A model generated the notes under the pieces. That model did no database searches, was not told where the DNA came from, and saw only the letters and a program-made list of their open reading frames with translations. Shown here piece by piece: positions 34,907 through 44,990 of a stretch of DNA of 64,000 nt. The stretch is taken from the NCBI RefSeq assembly GCF_000305785.2, contig NC_018868.3, forward strand, positions 2,011,001-2,075,000, in the 5' to 3' direction. Within the stretch, counting starts at the first letter, position 1. The number at the start of each line of letters is the position of its first letter. Made by a program: the position numbers and the translations under genes. The DNA is from Simiduia agarivorans SA1 = DSM 21679. GTDB lineage: Bacteria; Pseudomonadota; Gammaproteobacteria; Pseudomonadales; Cellvibrionaceae.

Positions 34907-37627
34907 ATGAACCGGCCACCCCCACTTCGCATCCTGCTTCAGTTGCTCCTACCGGCGCTGGCCTACTACCTCGCCGGTAAGCTGGGCCTGCTGTTGGCCA
35001 TTCCACCCGGCTTCGCCTCCGCCGTCTGGCCCGCCGCGGGGGTCGCATTGACGTTTGCGTTGCTCAGACCAGGCCTCATTACACTGCTCGGCATTGGATT
35101 CGGGTCGTTTGCCGTTAACCTCGGTGTCATCAGCAACGTAGCACAGCTGAATCTGATCAGTCTGATCACGCCGGCAGTGATCGCCTGCGGCGCCATACTC
35201 CAAGCCGCGGCCGGCGCCTGGTTGTTCCGGCAACTGCTTGGCCAGGCACGGACCTTCGACGCCCCACAGGCGATCGCCCGCTTCATGCTGATTGTTGCAC
35301 CCGCAAGCTGCCTGATTGCCGCCACAATCGGCGTCAGCATCCTGTATGAGCGGGGCATTATTACGCCGGATAACGCCTTGTTCACCTGGAGCACCTGGTG
35401 GGTGGGTGACGCGATCGGCGCATTACTGATTACCCCGTTGGCGCTAGAAATATTTTCGCGCAAAGCCTCGCCATTCCGCGCCCGCCGCTGGCAAATTCTC
35501 GTGCCCTCCTGCGTCCTGTTGCTGTGCGTCTCACTGCTGTTCAGCTTCTCCAAGCAAAGCCGGCATCAACAGATTGAGGCAGATATTGATGCCGATTGCG
35601 CCGAGCTGTTTCATGCATTGGAGCAGGTGTTTTCAGGAGCAACACAAAACCTCGCGGCGCATCAGGCACTGTTTACCAGCCAGAGTGAGTTTGACTGGGC
35701 GGCGTTTGAACGGTTTTCACAAACCCTGTCGATCCACAACCACGGCTTGTTCGGGGTAGCCTGGAACCCCAGAGTGACAGCGGAACAACGCGCACAATTT
35801 GAGCGGGACACCCAGGCGCAGGGGCTCGACGGCTTTCACATACGCCAGTTGAATGGCCGCAACGAGCTGGAATCGGCGGATCTGAGAGATACCTACTACC
35901 CGGTACAATATATTTTCCCTTTGGAGGCCAATACACGCGCGCTGGGCTTTGACCTGGCGAGCCGCCCGGACCGACGAGCGGCACTGGACCAGGCGATCAG
36001 CACCGGACGTCCGGCCGCCACCCGGCCGCTGACACTGGTACAGAATAACGGCGAACATGAAGGACTCATTCTCTACCTGCCGGTCTATCGTGAACAGCAA
36101 TTACTGGGCTTTGTCAGTGGCATTTTCAGGACCATCGATCTGTTCAACCAGGTGACGCAACAAGCGCAAGCACTGCGGTACGGGCTGCAGTTACGCGACA
36201 TTACCGAGGCCGATCAACCAGTGCTCATAATCGCCGCCCCCCAGCCCCCGCTCGGCGGATTCAGTGCGCGCCACTTCACCCTGGATTTTGGCGGTCGCAC
36301 TCTGGAGGCCAGCATCTATCCAGACCAAACCTACCTGTTGGCAACCAAAGACTGGACCAGCTGGAGCATACTGACGCTTGGCTTCCTGATTACCGCGCTG
36401 CTCCAGACCTTGCTGCTGTTACTGACCGGGACCAATGAGCAAATCGGGCGGGAAGTGCTACGTAAAACACGCAGCCTGAAAAAAGCGGTGAAGCAAGCTC
36501 AAGCCGCCGACCAGGCCAAATCAGATTTCCTCGCCAACATGAGCCACGAACTCAGAACCCCGCTCAACGCGGTCACATTATTAATCAATCGCTGCCTGAA
36601 AACGGACCTGGACCAATCTCAATCCAGCCTGCTTACCAATGCCCGCCTGGCAGCCGACACGCTGATGTCGCTGATAAACCACACGCTCGACTACTCGAAA
36701 ATCGGTGCGGGTCAACTCACGCTGGAACACATTGATTTTTCACTGCAGAAAATTCTGGAAAAGATGACGGCCATTTTTTCCATTCAGGCCGAAACCAAGC
36801 AGGTGGCGTTTGAGCTCGACGTGCCTCACCCCCTTCCCCCATTATTCAACGGTGACCCACTCCGGATTGAGCAAATACTTTTCAACCTGTGTGGCAATGC
36901 CCTGAAATTCACCCCGCAAGGCCAGGTAACCCTGAGCGTCAATTATGTTGCCTCTACGCCCGCCGGGCCACAGGTAGAGATTATTGTGTCGGATACCGGC
37001 ATCGGCATCAGCCATAACAAACAGGCCCAGTTGTTTAACGCCTTCTCACAGGCCGACAGCTCCACCACCCGCCAATATGGCGGCACCGGGCTTGGGCTGG
37101 CTATCTGTAAAAGCCTCACCGATCTGATGGGGGGCAGGATTGCGATAGAAAGTCAGGAAGGAACAGGCACTCGCGTGAGCGTCACATTGCCACTCAAACC
37201 GGCCGCGACCGCAACGGACTATCCGGTTCAGGTGCCCCTCGCCGAACAACCTTTGGCAGATAAACACCTGCTGCTGGTCGAAGATATCGCCATTAACCGC
37301 GAACTAGCCACGTTCCTGCTGGAAGACTTTGGCGCCAAGGTTACCGGGGCAGAAAATGGCCGCCATGCGCTGGCACAGCTGGCCCTGCACCCGGATATTG
37401 ATCTGGTACTGATGGATATTCAGATGCCCGAAATGGACGGCTACCAGGCCACGGCCGCCATCCGGCAAATGCCCGGCCATGAGAATCTGCCGATCATCGC
37501 CATGACCGCCAATGCCGTTAACAGTGATATCGACGCCTGCCTTGCGGCCGGTATGAACGACCATGTGGGTAAGCCCATCGACGAAGCCGCACTGATCAGC
37601 ACAATCTGCAAGCACCTGCCGCAATGA
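34907..37627 (+). CDS. hybrid sensor histidine kinase (MASE1-CHASE-HisKA-HATPase-REC)
   Basis: 906 residues. Residues 1-220 form a multi-helix MASE1-like membrane sensor. A periplasmic CHASE-like domain follows (about 250-440, [30 protein letters not shown]), then a membrane helix near 485-510. The kinase has phospho-acceptor H547 in [10 protein letters not shown], the N box NALKFTP, DTGIGI and GTGLGLAIC. The C-terminal receiver has D837 in [13 protein letters not shown]. No HPt domain or partner regulator is adjacent, so the output pathway is unknown. CHASE domains often sense small extracellular ligands. Confidence 0.93.
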   Translation: MNRPPPLRILLQLLLPALAYYLAGKLGLLLAIPPGFASAVWPAAGVALTFALLRPGLITLLGIGFGSFAVNLGVISNVAQLNLISLITPAVIACGAILQAAAGAWLFRQLLGQARTFDAPQAIARFMLIVAPASCLIAATIGVSILYERGIITPDNALFTWSTWWVGDAIGALLITPLALEIFSRKASPFRARRWQILVPSCVLLLCVSLLFSFSKQSRHQQIEADIDADCAELFHALEQVFSGATQNLAAHQALFTSQSEFDWAAFERFSQTLSIHNHGLFGVAWNPRVTAEQRAQFERDTQAQGLDGFHIRQLNGRNELESADLRDTYYPVQYIFPLEANTRALGFDLASRPDRRAALDQAISTGRPAATRPLTLVQNNGEHEGLILYLPVYREQQLLGFVSGIFRTIDLFNQVTQQAQALRYGLQLRDITEADQPVLIIAAPQPPLGGFSARHFTLDFGGRTLEASIYPDQTYLLATKDWTSWSILTLGFLITALLQTLLLLLTGTNEQIGREVLRKTRSLKKAVKQAQAADQAKSDFLANMSHELRTPLNAVTLLINRCLKTDLDQSQSSLLTNARLAADTLMSLINHTLDYSKIGAGQLTLEHIDFSLQKILEKMTAIFSIQAETKQVAFELDVPHPLPPLFNGDPLRIEQILFNLCGNALKFTPQGQVTLSVNYVASTPAGPQVEIIVSDTGIGISHNKQAQLFNAFSQADSSTTRQYGGTGLGLAICKSLTDLMGGRIAIESQEGTGTRVSVTLPLKPAATATDYPVQVPLAEQPLADKHLLLVEDIAINRELATFLLEDFGAKVTGAENGRHALAQLALHPDIDLVLMDIQMPEMDGYQATAAIRQMPGHENLPIIAMTANAVNSDIDACLAAGMNDHVGKPIDEAALISTICKHLPQ

Positions 37628-37650
37628 TCGGTAAAAAATACGGCCAATAA

Positions 37651-37680
37651 AAAAGGGGCTGCCTTGCGGCAACCCCTTTT
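37651..37680 (+). terminator. terminator after the hybrid kinase
   Basis: AAAAGGGGCTGCC-TTGC-GGCAACCCCTTTT is a near-perfect inverted repeat with one mismatch, flanked by A and T runs. It lies 24 nt after the kinase stop and 6 nt from the 3' end of the convergent tRNA-Met, so it may serve both. Confidence 0.85.
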
Positions 37681-37686
37681 CAAATA

Positions 37687-37763
37687 TGGTAGCTAGAGGC
37701 GGACTTGAACCGCCGACCCCAGCATTATGAGTGCTGTGCTCTAACCAGCTGAGCTATCTAGCC
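37687..37763 (-). tRNA. tRNA-Met(CAT), elongator type
   Basis: Complete 77-nt tRNA on the minus strand: acceptor GGCTAGA with a G-U first pair, anticodon loop CTCATAA (anticodon CAT), T-loop GTTCAAG and encoded CCA. The body resembles elongator tRNA-Met of E. coli more than initiator or tRNA-Ile2, since it lacks the three G-C pairs of the initiator anticodon stem. Confidence 0.92.
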
Positions 37764-37803
37764 ATACTACCCGCACAAGACCAGCCTGCTCGAGAGGGCG
37801 CGA

Positions 37804-37832
37804 ATTTTGGCAATTCACCCTTGTGATGTCAA
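37804..37832 (-). promoter_or_regulatory. promoter of tRNA-Met
   Basis: TTGACA (37832-37827) and CAAAAT (37809-37804) on the minus strand are 17 nt apart. The following TCGCGCCCTC repeats the GC-rich discriminator seen at the other stable-RNA promoters. The expected start near 37797 is about 34 nt before the tRNA. The promoter sits just after the end of the EamA gene. Confidence 0.83.
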
Positions 37833-37847
37833 GGGTAAAGTGTACTT

Positions 37848-38777
37848 TTATCGCCCCCTCAACAGCGCCGCCAGCATGGAGCCCAGTACCACCAGCAAGG
37901 CGCCCAACCAACTGAGCCAATTCATGGGCTCGGGCTCGAGGAAGCTCGGCGCCAACAGGTCAACCACGTGCACGCTGAGCATGGTAAACACCGGCACCAG
38001 GGTGATCGACGCACTCACCCGGCTGGCTTCCCAGTGCTGGAGCGCGATGGCGAAAGTGCCGTAGGCCACAATGGTGTTCAGGGCGGCAAACAACAGGCAT
38101 GCCCAGGCCAGAGGGCTCAGACGGGCAAAAGCAGTATAATCCGCAAAGGGTGCAAAACTGATGGCGCCCACGGTAAAGATCAACCACAGGATCTCCATGC
38201 TGCTGAACTGGCGCTGCAGCTGCTTCTGAATCACCCCATAGACGGCCCAAACCACTGCGGCAATGACAATCATAAATAAGCCAAAGGCATAGCGCCCCTG
38301 CCCGCCGATGAGCGATTGCCAGATCTCGTCCAGACGCAAATTGAAAAACAGCACCAGGCCCAACCCGAACAGCAACACACCCACGGCCTGCCCAGGTGAA
38401 AAGGACTCTTTGAAAACCAACAAGCTCAGCAACAGCATCAACATGGGCGCCAGCTGGATCAACACCTGTGATGCCGATGCGGTGGTGTAATCCAGGCCGA
38501 TCACATACCAGAGGAAGTTACTGAGCAGGCAGATACTCGCAAGCAGGAATGGGCCCCGGGCACCTGGGGCCAGCATGCGTCCCACGGGCAAGCCAGTGGT
38601 ACGCAGCAAATAAAGGCCAATCAATAGCGCCGAGACAGTAAACCGGAACCAGGTCACGGTGGTGGGGTCCATCGGCCCCAACACCCCCTTCAGGGCAATC
38701 GGCAGAAGGCCCCACATAATGGCTGTGCACAACGCCAGTGCAAACCCCAACTGCCAACGGCCACTTACCTGATGCAC
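37848..38777 (-). CDS. EamA-family (DMT) transporter
   Basis: 309 residues with about ten hydrophobic helices in two EamA repeats (about 10-140 and 165-305). The start is GTG 38777 with GGGAG 6 nt upstream. The family exports amino acids, nucleosides or other metabolites; the substrate cannot be read from the sequence. It is a single gene, divergent from the TonB receptor and followed by the tRNA-Met promoter. Confidence 0.88.
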   Translation of the reverse strand: MHQVSGRWQLGFALALCTAIMWGLLPIALKGVLGPMDPTTVTWFRFTVSALLIGLYLLRTTGLPVGRMLAPGARGPFLLASICLLSNFLWYVIGLDYTTASASQVLIQLAPMLMLLLSLLVFKESFSPGQAVGVLLFGLGLVLFFNLRLDEIWQSLIGGQGRYAFGLFMIVIAAVVWAVYGVIQKQLQRQFSSMEILWLIFTVGAISFAPFADYTAFARLSPLAWACLLFAALNTIVAYGTFAIALQHWEASRVSASITLVPVFTMLSVHVVDLLAPSFLEPEPMNWLSWLGALLVVLGSMLAALLRGR

Positions 38778-38896
38778 TCAACGCTCCCATACATGGTACT
38801 TAAGTAGAGGGCCATGAGACGAATAAGCGTTTCCTGCCCTCATTGATTGCCACATTGGTCGTGCAATCTATATATTGTGACCGATAGGTCTCAGAA

Positions 38897-38929
38897 GGTC
38901 ATTGACCATTTTGTGTAATCCTTTATGTT
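38897..38929 (+). promoter_or_regulatory. putative promoter and operator of the TonB receptor
   Basis: TTGACC (38902-38907) and TATGTT (38924-38929) are 16 nt apart, 108 nt before the receptor start. The -35 overlaps a perfect palindrome GGTCA-T-TGACC (38897-38907), and a further GGTC/GACC pair lies just upstream (around 38857-38890). A repressor site is plausible but the factor is unknown. Confidence 0.4.
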
Positions 38930-39036
38930 AGACCGGATGGCAATGGATATTGCCCGCCGGGGTACCGCGTTTGTGGTCCCGCCCCGGACCACAATAAAGG
39001 CACCTTGCTAACAATAACAACCAAGAGAGCCGATTT

Positions 39037-41505
39037 ATGACATCGCACAAGAGCACGTATCGTTTTACCCGCGGCGTTCTGTCGCTGGCAGTAGCCACTG
39101 CCATCGCCGGCGTAGCCACGCCCAGTGTCGCCCAGCAGGATTTTGCACTGGAAGAAATCGTCGTCACCGCCCAGAAGCGCGCGGAATCCGTCGATGACGT
39201 CCCAATTACCATCAACGCCTTCGCCGCCGACGGCATCCGCGAAATGGGCGCCCAGAACGTCAATGACATGGGCACGTTCATCCCCGGCGTTGAAACCAAC
39301 GTGGGCGACACCAGCCAGGCGAGCTTCACCATTCGCGGTATTTCCACCAATGACTTCGGCTCAGGCTCAGACCCAGCCGTTGCCGTCTATGTAGACGGTG
39401 TTTACACCGGTCACGGCGGTTCAGCACTGGTCAACTTCAATGACATCGATCGCGTTGAAGTGCTGAAAGGCCCGCAGGGTACGCTGTTCGGCCGTAACGC
39501 CGCCGCCGGTGCAATCAGCATCACCACCAAAGCCCCGTCTCAGGAGACCGAGGGCTATGTGGATGTCCAGATGGGCAACTACAACAAACAGAAAATTGCC
39601 ATGGGTTTCAGCACCGGCCTGAGCGACACAGTGGCATTCCGCGTAGGTGGCTACACCAACAAGCGCGACGGCTTTATCAATAACGCCTCAGACACCGGGA
39701 TTGCCGGTGACAGCCTGTGGACCGAAGACGACCATGGCGTGGTAGCTTCATTGCTGTGGCAACCCGGCGAGAACACCGATGTGATCCTGCGCGGTGACTA
39801 CAACAAAGAAGACACCGATGGCCCTATCGGCTCTTCCTTTACACTGGCACCCGACAATATTTACGACGATTACACCACTGACAACGCCGGTTTTAATGAT
39901 CGCACCATCCAGGGTGCCAGCCTGACTATCACCCACGGCTGGGATGACTTCACGTTGACATCTATTACCGCCCAGCGTGGTTACGAATTCCATCAGAATG
40001 AAGAGGAAGACGGTACCGACAACGCGCGCTTCTTCCTGACCACTGACACGATTGAAGACCAAAGCCAGTTCAGCCAGGAATTCCGGTTGAATTTTGAAAA
40101 TGAAGATATCAAGTGGTTCGTAGGCGCCAGCTACTTCAAAGACAAGATTGACCAGACCTATCTGGTGGATGCCACCACTATTACGCTGGATACATTCTTC
40201 CTGGTGGATGCTTTCGGTGCAGTATTTGAAAATCCTGCTGCCTATGTAGCGGCCAATCCGCAGTTGACTGGCGGCGGCATGCAGGGCTTTCTGACCACTG
40301 GCATAGCACCAATGCTGAATGCCCAATTGGCTCCCTTCGGCTTGTCTATGCAGGCTGTAGATATCGGCAATGCCACTGTAAGCAACCTGAATGCGGCCAA
40401 CGGCGGAACGCCTTGGCAGGAAGCGATGCACAACAGTCGAGAGCTCACGAGCTACGCAGTTTATGGTGATGTGACTTACTCCATAACCGACACCATCGAT
40501 GCGACCCTGGGTCTGCGCTGGAGTAAAGACGAAAAAGACTTCGCGATTCAGTCCAGCTACACCAATCTGATCCAGATCCCGACATTGACTGTCAATGCTC
40601 TGAACACCAGCCTGCCTACTTCTGCTATTCCAGGCGCTCCGCAGGCTATTCCGTTCGGCCTGATCTTCTTTGAGCAGATTGGCACCCCAGGAAACCCCGA
40701 GCTGAAAAATGACGCCTGGAGCTCTGTCGACCCACGTCTGGTTGTGAATTACCGCCCAACCGACGACATGATGATCTTCGGTTCACTGGCCAAAGGCTAC
40801 AAGGCCGGCGGCTTTAATAGCCTGGGCGACGACCCAAGCTTCGATAATGAAGATGTGATCAACGGTGAAGTTGGTATGAAATCCAAATTCATGGATGGTC
40901 GCATGCGTCTTAACGCTTCCTACTATTACTTCGAATACGACAACCTGCAAATCCTCAAGCTTTCCGGGCCTGCAGGCGTGATTCCCACTTACAACATCAA
41001 AAACGCCGACGCGAAAGGCCAGGGTGTTGAGCTGGAATGGCAATTCCTTGCCACCGAAAACCTGATGCTGGCCGCCAACTATGGCTGGACCACCACCGAG
41101 TACACCCGCTACGAACAGTTTGATGGTGACGAACCCGGATTTACCCTCGTGGGTGAGCCCTTGTCTTCTATGCCTGAAAACAAGTTCAACGCCATGGCGG
41201 AATACACCTTTAACTTCGCCAATGACCTGGCCTTCCGCATTCGTGGTGATTACAACTACACCGGCGACCGTGTGAATAACTCAGGCGTAGGTGCAGGCCA
41301 AGAAATCGAAGGCTTCCAGGTAGTCAACCTGCGCGCCACGCTGGAAAATGCAGCGGGCGACTGGTCTCTGGCCCTGTACGCCAACAACCTGTTTGACGAA
41401 GAGTACCTGTGGGATATCGGCGGTACTGGTGACGGTATCGGCTCTCCTGTGGCGACCCGTGGCCTGCCACGCATGTACGGCCTGCAGGCACGCTATAACT
41501 TCTGA
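39037..41505 (+). CDS. TonB-dependent outer-membrane receptor
   Basis: 822 residues. A signal peptide of about 33 residues ends near SVAQQ. A TonB-box-like segment (FALEEIVVTAQKR) precedes the plug domain (about 50-165, with FTIRGIS, AVYVDGVYTG and RVEVLKGPQGTLFGRNA). The C-terminal beta-barrel ends in YGLQARYNF with terminal Phe, the BAM signal. The type resembles receptors of Sphingomonadales and Cellvibrionales for diverse organic substrates. No siderophore genes are nearby. The next gene, a lipid hydroxylase, hints at a hydrophobic substrate, but this is only inference. Confidence 0.93.
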   Translation: MTSHKSTYRFTRGVLSLAVATAIAGVATPSVAQQDFALEEIVVTAQKRAESVDDVPITINAFAADGIREMGAQNVNDMGTFIPGVETNVGDTSQASFTIRGISTNDFGSGSDPAVAVYVDGVYTGHGGSALVNFNDIDRVEVLKGPQGTLFGRNAAAGAISITTKAPSQETEGYVDVQMGNYNKQKIAMGFSTGLSDTVAFRVGGYTNKRDGFINNASDTGIAGDSLWTEDDHGVVASLLWQPGENTDVILRGDYNKEDTDGPIGSSFTLAPDNIYDDYTTDNAGFNDRTIQGASLTITHGWDDFTLTSITAQRGYEFHQNEEEDGTDNARFFLTTDTIEDQSQFSQEFRLNFENEDIKWFVGASYFKDKIDQTYLVDATTITLDTFFLVDAFGAVFENPAAYVAANPQLTGGGMQGFLTTGIAPMLNAQLAPFGLSMQAVDIGNATVSNLNAANGGTPWQEAMHNSRELTSYAVYGDVTYSITDTIDATLGLRWSKDEKDFAIQSSYTNLIQIPTLTVNALNTSLPTSAIPGAPQAIPFGLIFFEQIGTPGNPELKNDAWSSVDPRLVVNYRPTDDMMIFGSLAKGYKAGGFNSLGDDPSFDNEDVINGEVGMKSKFMDGRMRLNASYYYFEYDNLQILKLSGPAGVIPTYNIKNADAKGQGVELEWQFLATENLMLAANYGWTTTEYTRYEQFDGDEPGFTLVGEPLSSMPENKFNAMAEYTFNFANDLAFRIRGDYNYTGDRVNNSGVGAGQEIEGFQVVNLRATLENAAGDWSLALYANNLFDEEYLWDIGGTGDGIGSPVATRGLPRMYGLQARYNF

Positions 41506-41537
41506 TCGGGTAGCTGATCTGAAGGCATAGTTTTACA

Positions 41538-41562
41538 GGGGGCTACGGCCCCCTTTTGTTTT
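41538..41562 (+). terminator. terminator after the TonB receptor
   Basis: GGGGGC-TACG-GCCCCC followed by TTTTGTTTT, 33 nt after the stop codon. It implies that the hydroxylase downstream is mostly transcribed separately. Confidence 0.88.
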
Positions 41563-41628
41563 AAAAATAAAAAATACGCGGCTAACAACCTATTTGTCGC
41601 GAGAGGCAAACAACGAGAGAGCAATACC

Positions 41629-42849
41629 ATGGCGAGTTTAATCACAGTGCTGGCCGCCCCTTTCTATCTGCTGTTAATCGGCATTGAGCTGTGGGTAGAC
41701 AAAAAGCGCGGTACCGGGCACTACCGGATCAACGATGCATTCGGCAGCATGGCGCTGGGCATCATCTCGCGCACCCATCGGTTGATTCTATTTGCGTTTG
41801 GCGCCTACATCCTGAGCGAATTTGTCCCCAAACTGACGGTCATCGATTGGCAGGAAAATTTACTGCTGGCGTGGGTCATCGCCTTCGTTGGTTACGATCT
41901 GACCTACTACTGGAGTCACCGCTTTGGCCATGAGATCAACTGCCTCTGGGCCGGGCACGTGGTGCACCATCAGTCCGAAGACTACAACCTGACCACTGCT
42001 TTACGCCAAACCAGTGGCGGCTTCTTCGATTGGATCTTCAGCATTCCGCTCTACATGCTTGGCATTCCGGTGGATATCATCGTTGCCAGCGCCGGATTCA
42101 ATCTGATCTATCAGTTCTGGGTGCACACACAACATATCGACAAGTTGGGCTGGATGGAAAAGTGGTTTGTCACACCCAGCCATCATCGCGTGCATCATGC
42201 ACAGAACCCCATTTATTGGGATAAAAACTACGGTGGTGTCTGGATTATCTGGGACAAAATGTTTGGCACCTTTCAGCCCGAACGCGAAGATACGCCGATC
42301 ATCTATGGTGTCAGCCGGCCGCTCAACACCATGAACCCGCTGAAAGCCAATTTGCAGGTATGGTGGTATCTGTTGCGCGATGCCATCCAGTGCAAAAGCT
42401 GGTGGGACAAAATCAGAATCTGGTTTATGCCCACTGGCTGGCGCCCGGCCGATATGGAAACCCGGCTGCCAATAGCCAAAACTGACATGGACAACTTCAC
42501 TAAATACGACCCGTTTACCAGCGATAAAATAAAATTTTACGCGCTGTTCCAATTGGCCGCGGGGATGGTGCTGGGCATCTATTTCATCTTTCATTTCGCC
42601 AACCTTGATTTCTGGCTCAAGCTGCTGGGCTGGCTATTTGTCACCCTGCCATTAATCAGCGCCGGCCACTTGCTGGACGGCGGCAACATCCGCTGGGAAA
42701 TTGCGCGCTTCATCTTGTCGTGCCTGGGCTTTTTCGCCTGCCTCGGGTTGATGAGTACACCCAGCTTGTACCTGCTGGGCGGCTATTTGCTTCTCAACAT
42801 CCCACTGCTCGTGCTACTGTCCCCTTCACCTGAGCCCCGGCCAGCCTGA
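41629..42849 (+). CDS. sterol desaturase/fatty acid hydroxylase family protein (AGMO-like)
   Basis: 406 residues, integral membrane di-iron enzyme. The eight-histidine pattern is clear: HRFGH (97-101), HVVHH (110-114), HTQH (166-169) and HHRVHH (185-190), between hydrophobic helices. The spacing and the HHQSEDYNLTTALRQ block fit the alkylglycerol monooxygenase-like branch. The C-terminal third (about 300-400) is an extra set of membrane helices. Substrate unknown: ether lipid, sterol or fatty acid are possible. It lies between the TonB receptor and a DUF2167 gene. Confidence 0.88.
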   Translation: MASLITVLAAPFYLLLIGIELWVDKKRGTGHYRINDAFGSMALGIISRTHRLILFAFGAYILSEFVPKLTVIDWQENLLLAWVIAFVGYDLTYYWSHRFGHEINCLWAGHVVHHQSEDYNLTTALRQTSGGFFDWIFSIPLYMLGIPVDIIVASAGFNLIYQFWVHTQHIDKLGWMEKWFVTPSHHRVHHAQNPIYWDKNYGGVWIIWDKMFGTFQPEREDTPIIYGVSRPLNTMNPLKANLQVWWYLLRDAIQCKSWWDKIRIWFMPTGWRPADMETRLPIAKTDMDNFTKYDPFTSDKIKFYALFQLAAGMVLGIYFIFHFANLDFWLKLLGWLFVTLPLISAGHLLDGGNIRWEIARFILSCLGFFACLGLMSTPSLYLLGGYLLLNIPLLVLLSPSPEPRPA

Positions 42850-42908
42850 ACGGCCAGCCGGTTGCGCAATGGAATGAAGAAAAAAACAATAAACAACAAG
42901 GACACCCC

Positions 42909-43832
42909 ATGAACAAATCCTTTATTGCAGCAATGGTATTGCTGGCGGCTTTACCTGCCGCCTTACAAGCCCAGACAGTCGACGCCGACAATCCGGCAAG
43001 CGAAACCAGCACCGAAGTACAGAGCGAAGAACAAGCCTATCAGGCGTGGGCCGAACAGTTCCTCAACAGTCTCGATCCACAGACCGGCACCATCGAGTTA
43101 CCGGGCGGCATTGCCAGCCTGGAAGTACCAGACAGTTTTTATTACCTGTCGCCCGAAGATGCAAAAAAAGTACTTGAAGATGCCTGGGGCAATCCGCCTT
43201 CGGAATTAGGACTGGGCATGCTGTTCCCCTCAGCCTACACCCCGCTGGATGGCGACTCCTGGGGCGTGACTATCGACTTCGAGCAGCAGGGCTATGTGTC
43301 TGACGAGGATGCAGCCGACATTGACTACAACGATCTGCTGGCAGAAATGCAAGCCGATACCCGGGAAGAATCCAAATACCGGGTTGAACAGGGCTTTGAA
43401 ACACTGGAGCTGGTTGGCTGGGCCGCACAACCTTACTACGACGCCAACACCCACAAACTGTATTGGGCCAAAGAATTACGCTTTGGCGATATGGAACAAA
43501 ACACGCTGAACTACAACGTCCGTGCGCTTGGTCGCCGCGGTGTACTGGTGATGAATTTCATTGCGTCTATGCCCCAACTGCCTGAGATCGAAGCCTCCCG
43601 GGACCAGGTGCTGGCCATGGCGACGTTCAATGACGGCCACCGCTACAGCCAGTTCAACCCCGATATCGACGAGGTGGCAGCCTATGGCATTGGCGGACTG
43701 ATTGCAGGTAAGGTATTGGCGAAAACCGGATTCCTGGCGATCGCGTTGGTTTTCCTGAAGAAGTTCTGGTTTGTATTATTGTTGCCATTGCTGTGGCTGA
43801 AAAACCTGGTGTTCAAAAAGAAAACTGCCTGA
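42909..43832 (+). CDS. DUF2167 membrane-anchored protein
   Basis: 307 residues: signal peptide (about 1-22), a periplasmic domain (about 60-260) with GDSWGVTIDFEQQGYVSDED and LELVGWAAQPYYDANTHKLY, and a C-terminal hydrophobic helix (about 265-300) ending in KKKTA. This fits DUF2167, whose function is not known. AAGGA precedes the ATG. The gene follows the hydroxylase by 59 nt without a terminator, so the two may be co-transcribed. Confidence 0.82.
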   Translation: MNKSFIAAMVLLAALPAALQAQTVDADNPASETSTEVQSEEQAYQAWAEQFLNSLDPQTGTIELPGGIASLEVPDSFYYLSPEDAKKVLEDAWGNPPSELGLGMLFPSAYTPLDGDSWGVTIDFEQQGYVSDEDAADIDYNDLLAEMQADTREESKYRVEQGFETLELVGWAAQPYYDANTHKLYWAKELRFGDMEQNTLNYNVRALGRRGVLVMNFIASMPQLPEIEASRDQVLAMATFNDGHRYSQFNPDIDEVAAYGIGGLIAGKVLAKTGFLAIALVFLKKFWFVLLLPLLWLKNLVFKKKTA

Positions 43833-43844
43833 CCCTACGCAGGT

Positions 43845-43876
43845 AAAAAAAAGCCCCGGAAATCCGGGGCTTTTTA
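43845..43876. terminator. bidirectional terminator between DUF2167 gene and ychF
   Basis: AAAAAAAAGCCCCGG-AAAT-CCGGGGCTTTTT is a strong hairpin with an A-run before and a T-run after it. It lies between two convergent genes and should end transcription from both sides. Confidence 0.9.
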
Positions 43877-43880
43877 GGTT

Positions 43881-44972
43881 TCACACGTTAAACAGGAAGT
43901 GCAACACATCCCCGTCTTTCACCACGTAATCCTTACCTTCTTTGCGCGACTTACCGGCAGTCTTGGCTCCCTGCTCACCCTGATACTGAACAAAGTCGTC
44001 ATATGCAATGGTTTCGGCACGGATAAAACCGCGTTCGAAATCCGTATGGATCACGCCCGCAGCCTGCGGGGCGGTGGCGCCTACCGGAATCGTCCAGGCA
44101 CGCACCTCTTTAACACCCGCGGTAAAGTAGGTGTGCAGATTCAGCAGCTTATAACCCGCACGGATAACACGGTTCAGGCCCGGCTCTTCCATGCCCAACT
44201 CGGCCAGAAATTCTGCCTTTTCATCGTCTTCCAGCTCGGCGATTTCAGACTCGAGCTTATTACAAATAGGCACCACCACCGCGCCCTCTTCGGCCGCGAT
44301 CTTATTCACCACATCCAGGTACGGATTGTTTTCGAATCCATCCTCATCCACATTGGCAATGTACATGGTGGGTTTCACGGTCAGTAGATTCAACTCTTTG
44401 AGCGCAGCCAGTTCATCGGCATCCAGACCAAACGAACGAAGTGGTTTGGCTTCATTCAGGTGCGGTAGGATTTTTTCCAACAGAGCTTTTTTGGCAATGG
44501 CATCTTTATCCTGCCCTTTGGCTGCCTTGGTGAAACGCTGCAACGCGCGCTCACAGGTATCCAGGTCGGCAAGTGCCAATTCTGTGTTAATCACATCGAT
44601 ATCGGCGGCCGGGTCCACCTTGTTGGCCACGTGGATGACATTGTCGTTTTCGAAACAACGCACCACATGCGCAATGGCATCGGTTTCCCGGATATTGGCC
44701 AGGAATTTGTTACCCAGGCCTTCACCCTTGGAAGCACCCGCCACAATGCCGGCGATATCAATAAACTCCATGGTGGTAGGCACCACGCGCTCGGGCTTTA
44801 CAATTTCGGCCAACTTATCCTGACGCGGATCGGGCACTGGCACCACACCCGCATTGGGCTCAATAGTGCAGAAAGGAAAGTTCTCTGCATCAATACCCGC
44901 TTTGGTCAGGGCATTAAACAGTGTGGATTTGCCCACATTGGGCAGGCCGACAATGCCGCAATTAAATCCCAT
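43881..44972 (-). CDS. ychF: redox-responsive ATPase YchF
   Basis: Obg-family P-loop protein that prefers ATP over GTP and binds ribosomes; linked to oxidative stress in E. coli. The 363 residues show [15 protein letters not shown], the [11 protein letters not shown] loop, NVDEDGF near the base-specificity site, and the C-terminal TGS domain ending [14 protein letters not shown]. It follows pth by 18 nt, a widely conserved pair. Confidence 0.97.
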   Translation of the reverse strand: MGFNCGIVGLPNVGKSTLFNALTKAGIDAENFPFCTIEPNAGVVPVPDPRQDKLAEIVKPERVVPTTMEFIDIAGIVAGASKGEGLGNKFLANIRETDAIAHVVRCFENDNVIHVANKVDPAADIDVINTELALADLDTCERALQRFTKAAKGQDKDAIAKKALLEKILPHLNEAKPLRSFGLDADELAALKELNLLTVKPTMYIANVDEDGFENNPYLDVVNKIAAEEGAVVVPICNKLESEIAELEDDEKAEFLAELGMEEPGLNRVIRAGYKLLNLHTYFTAGVKEVRAWTIPVGATAPQAAGVIHTDFERGFIRAETIAYDDFVQYQGEQGAKTAGKSRKEGKDYVVKDGDVLHFLFNV

Positions 44973-44990
44973 GATACTTTCCTCAGAAAA

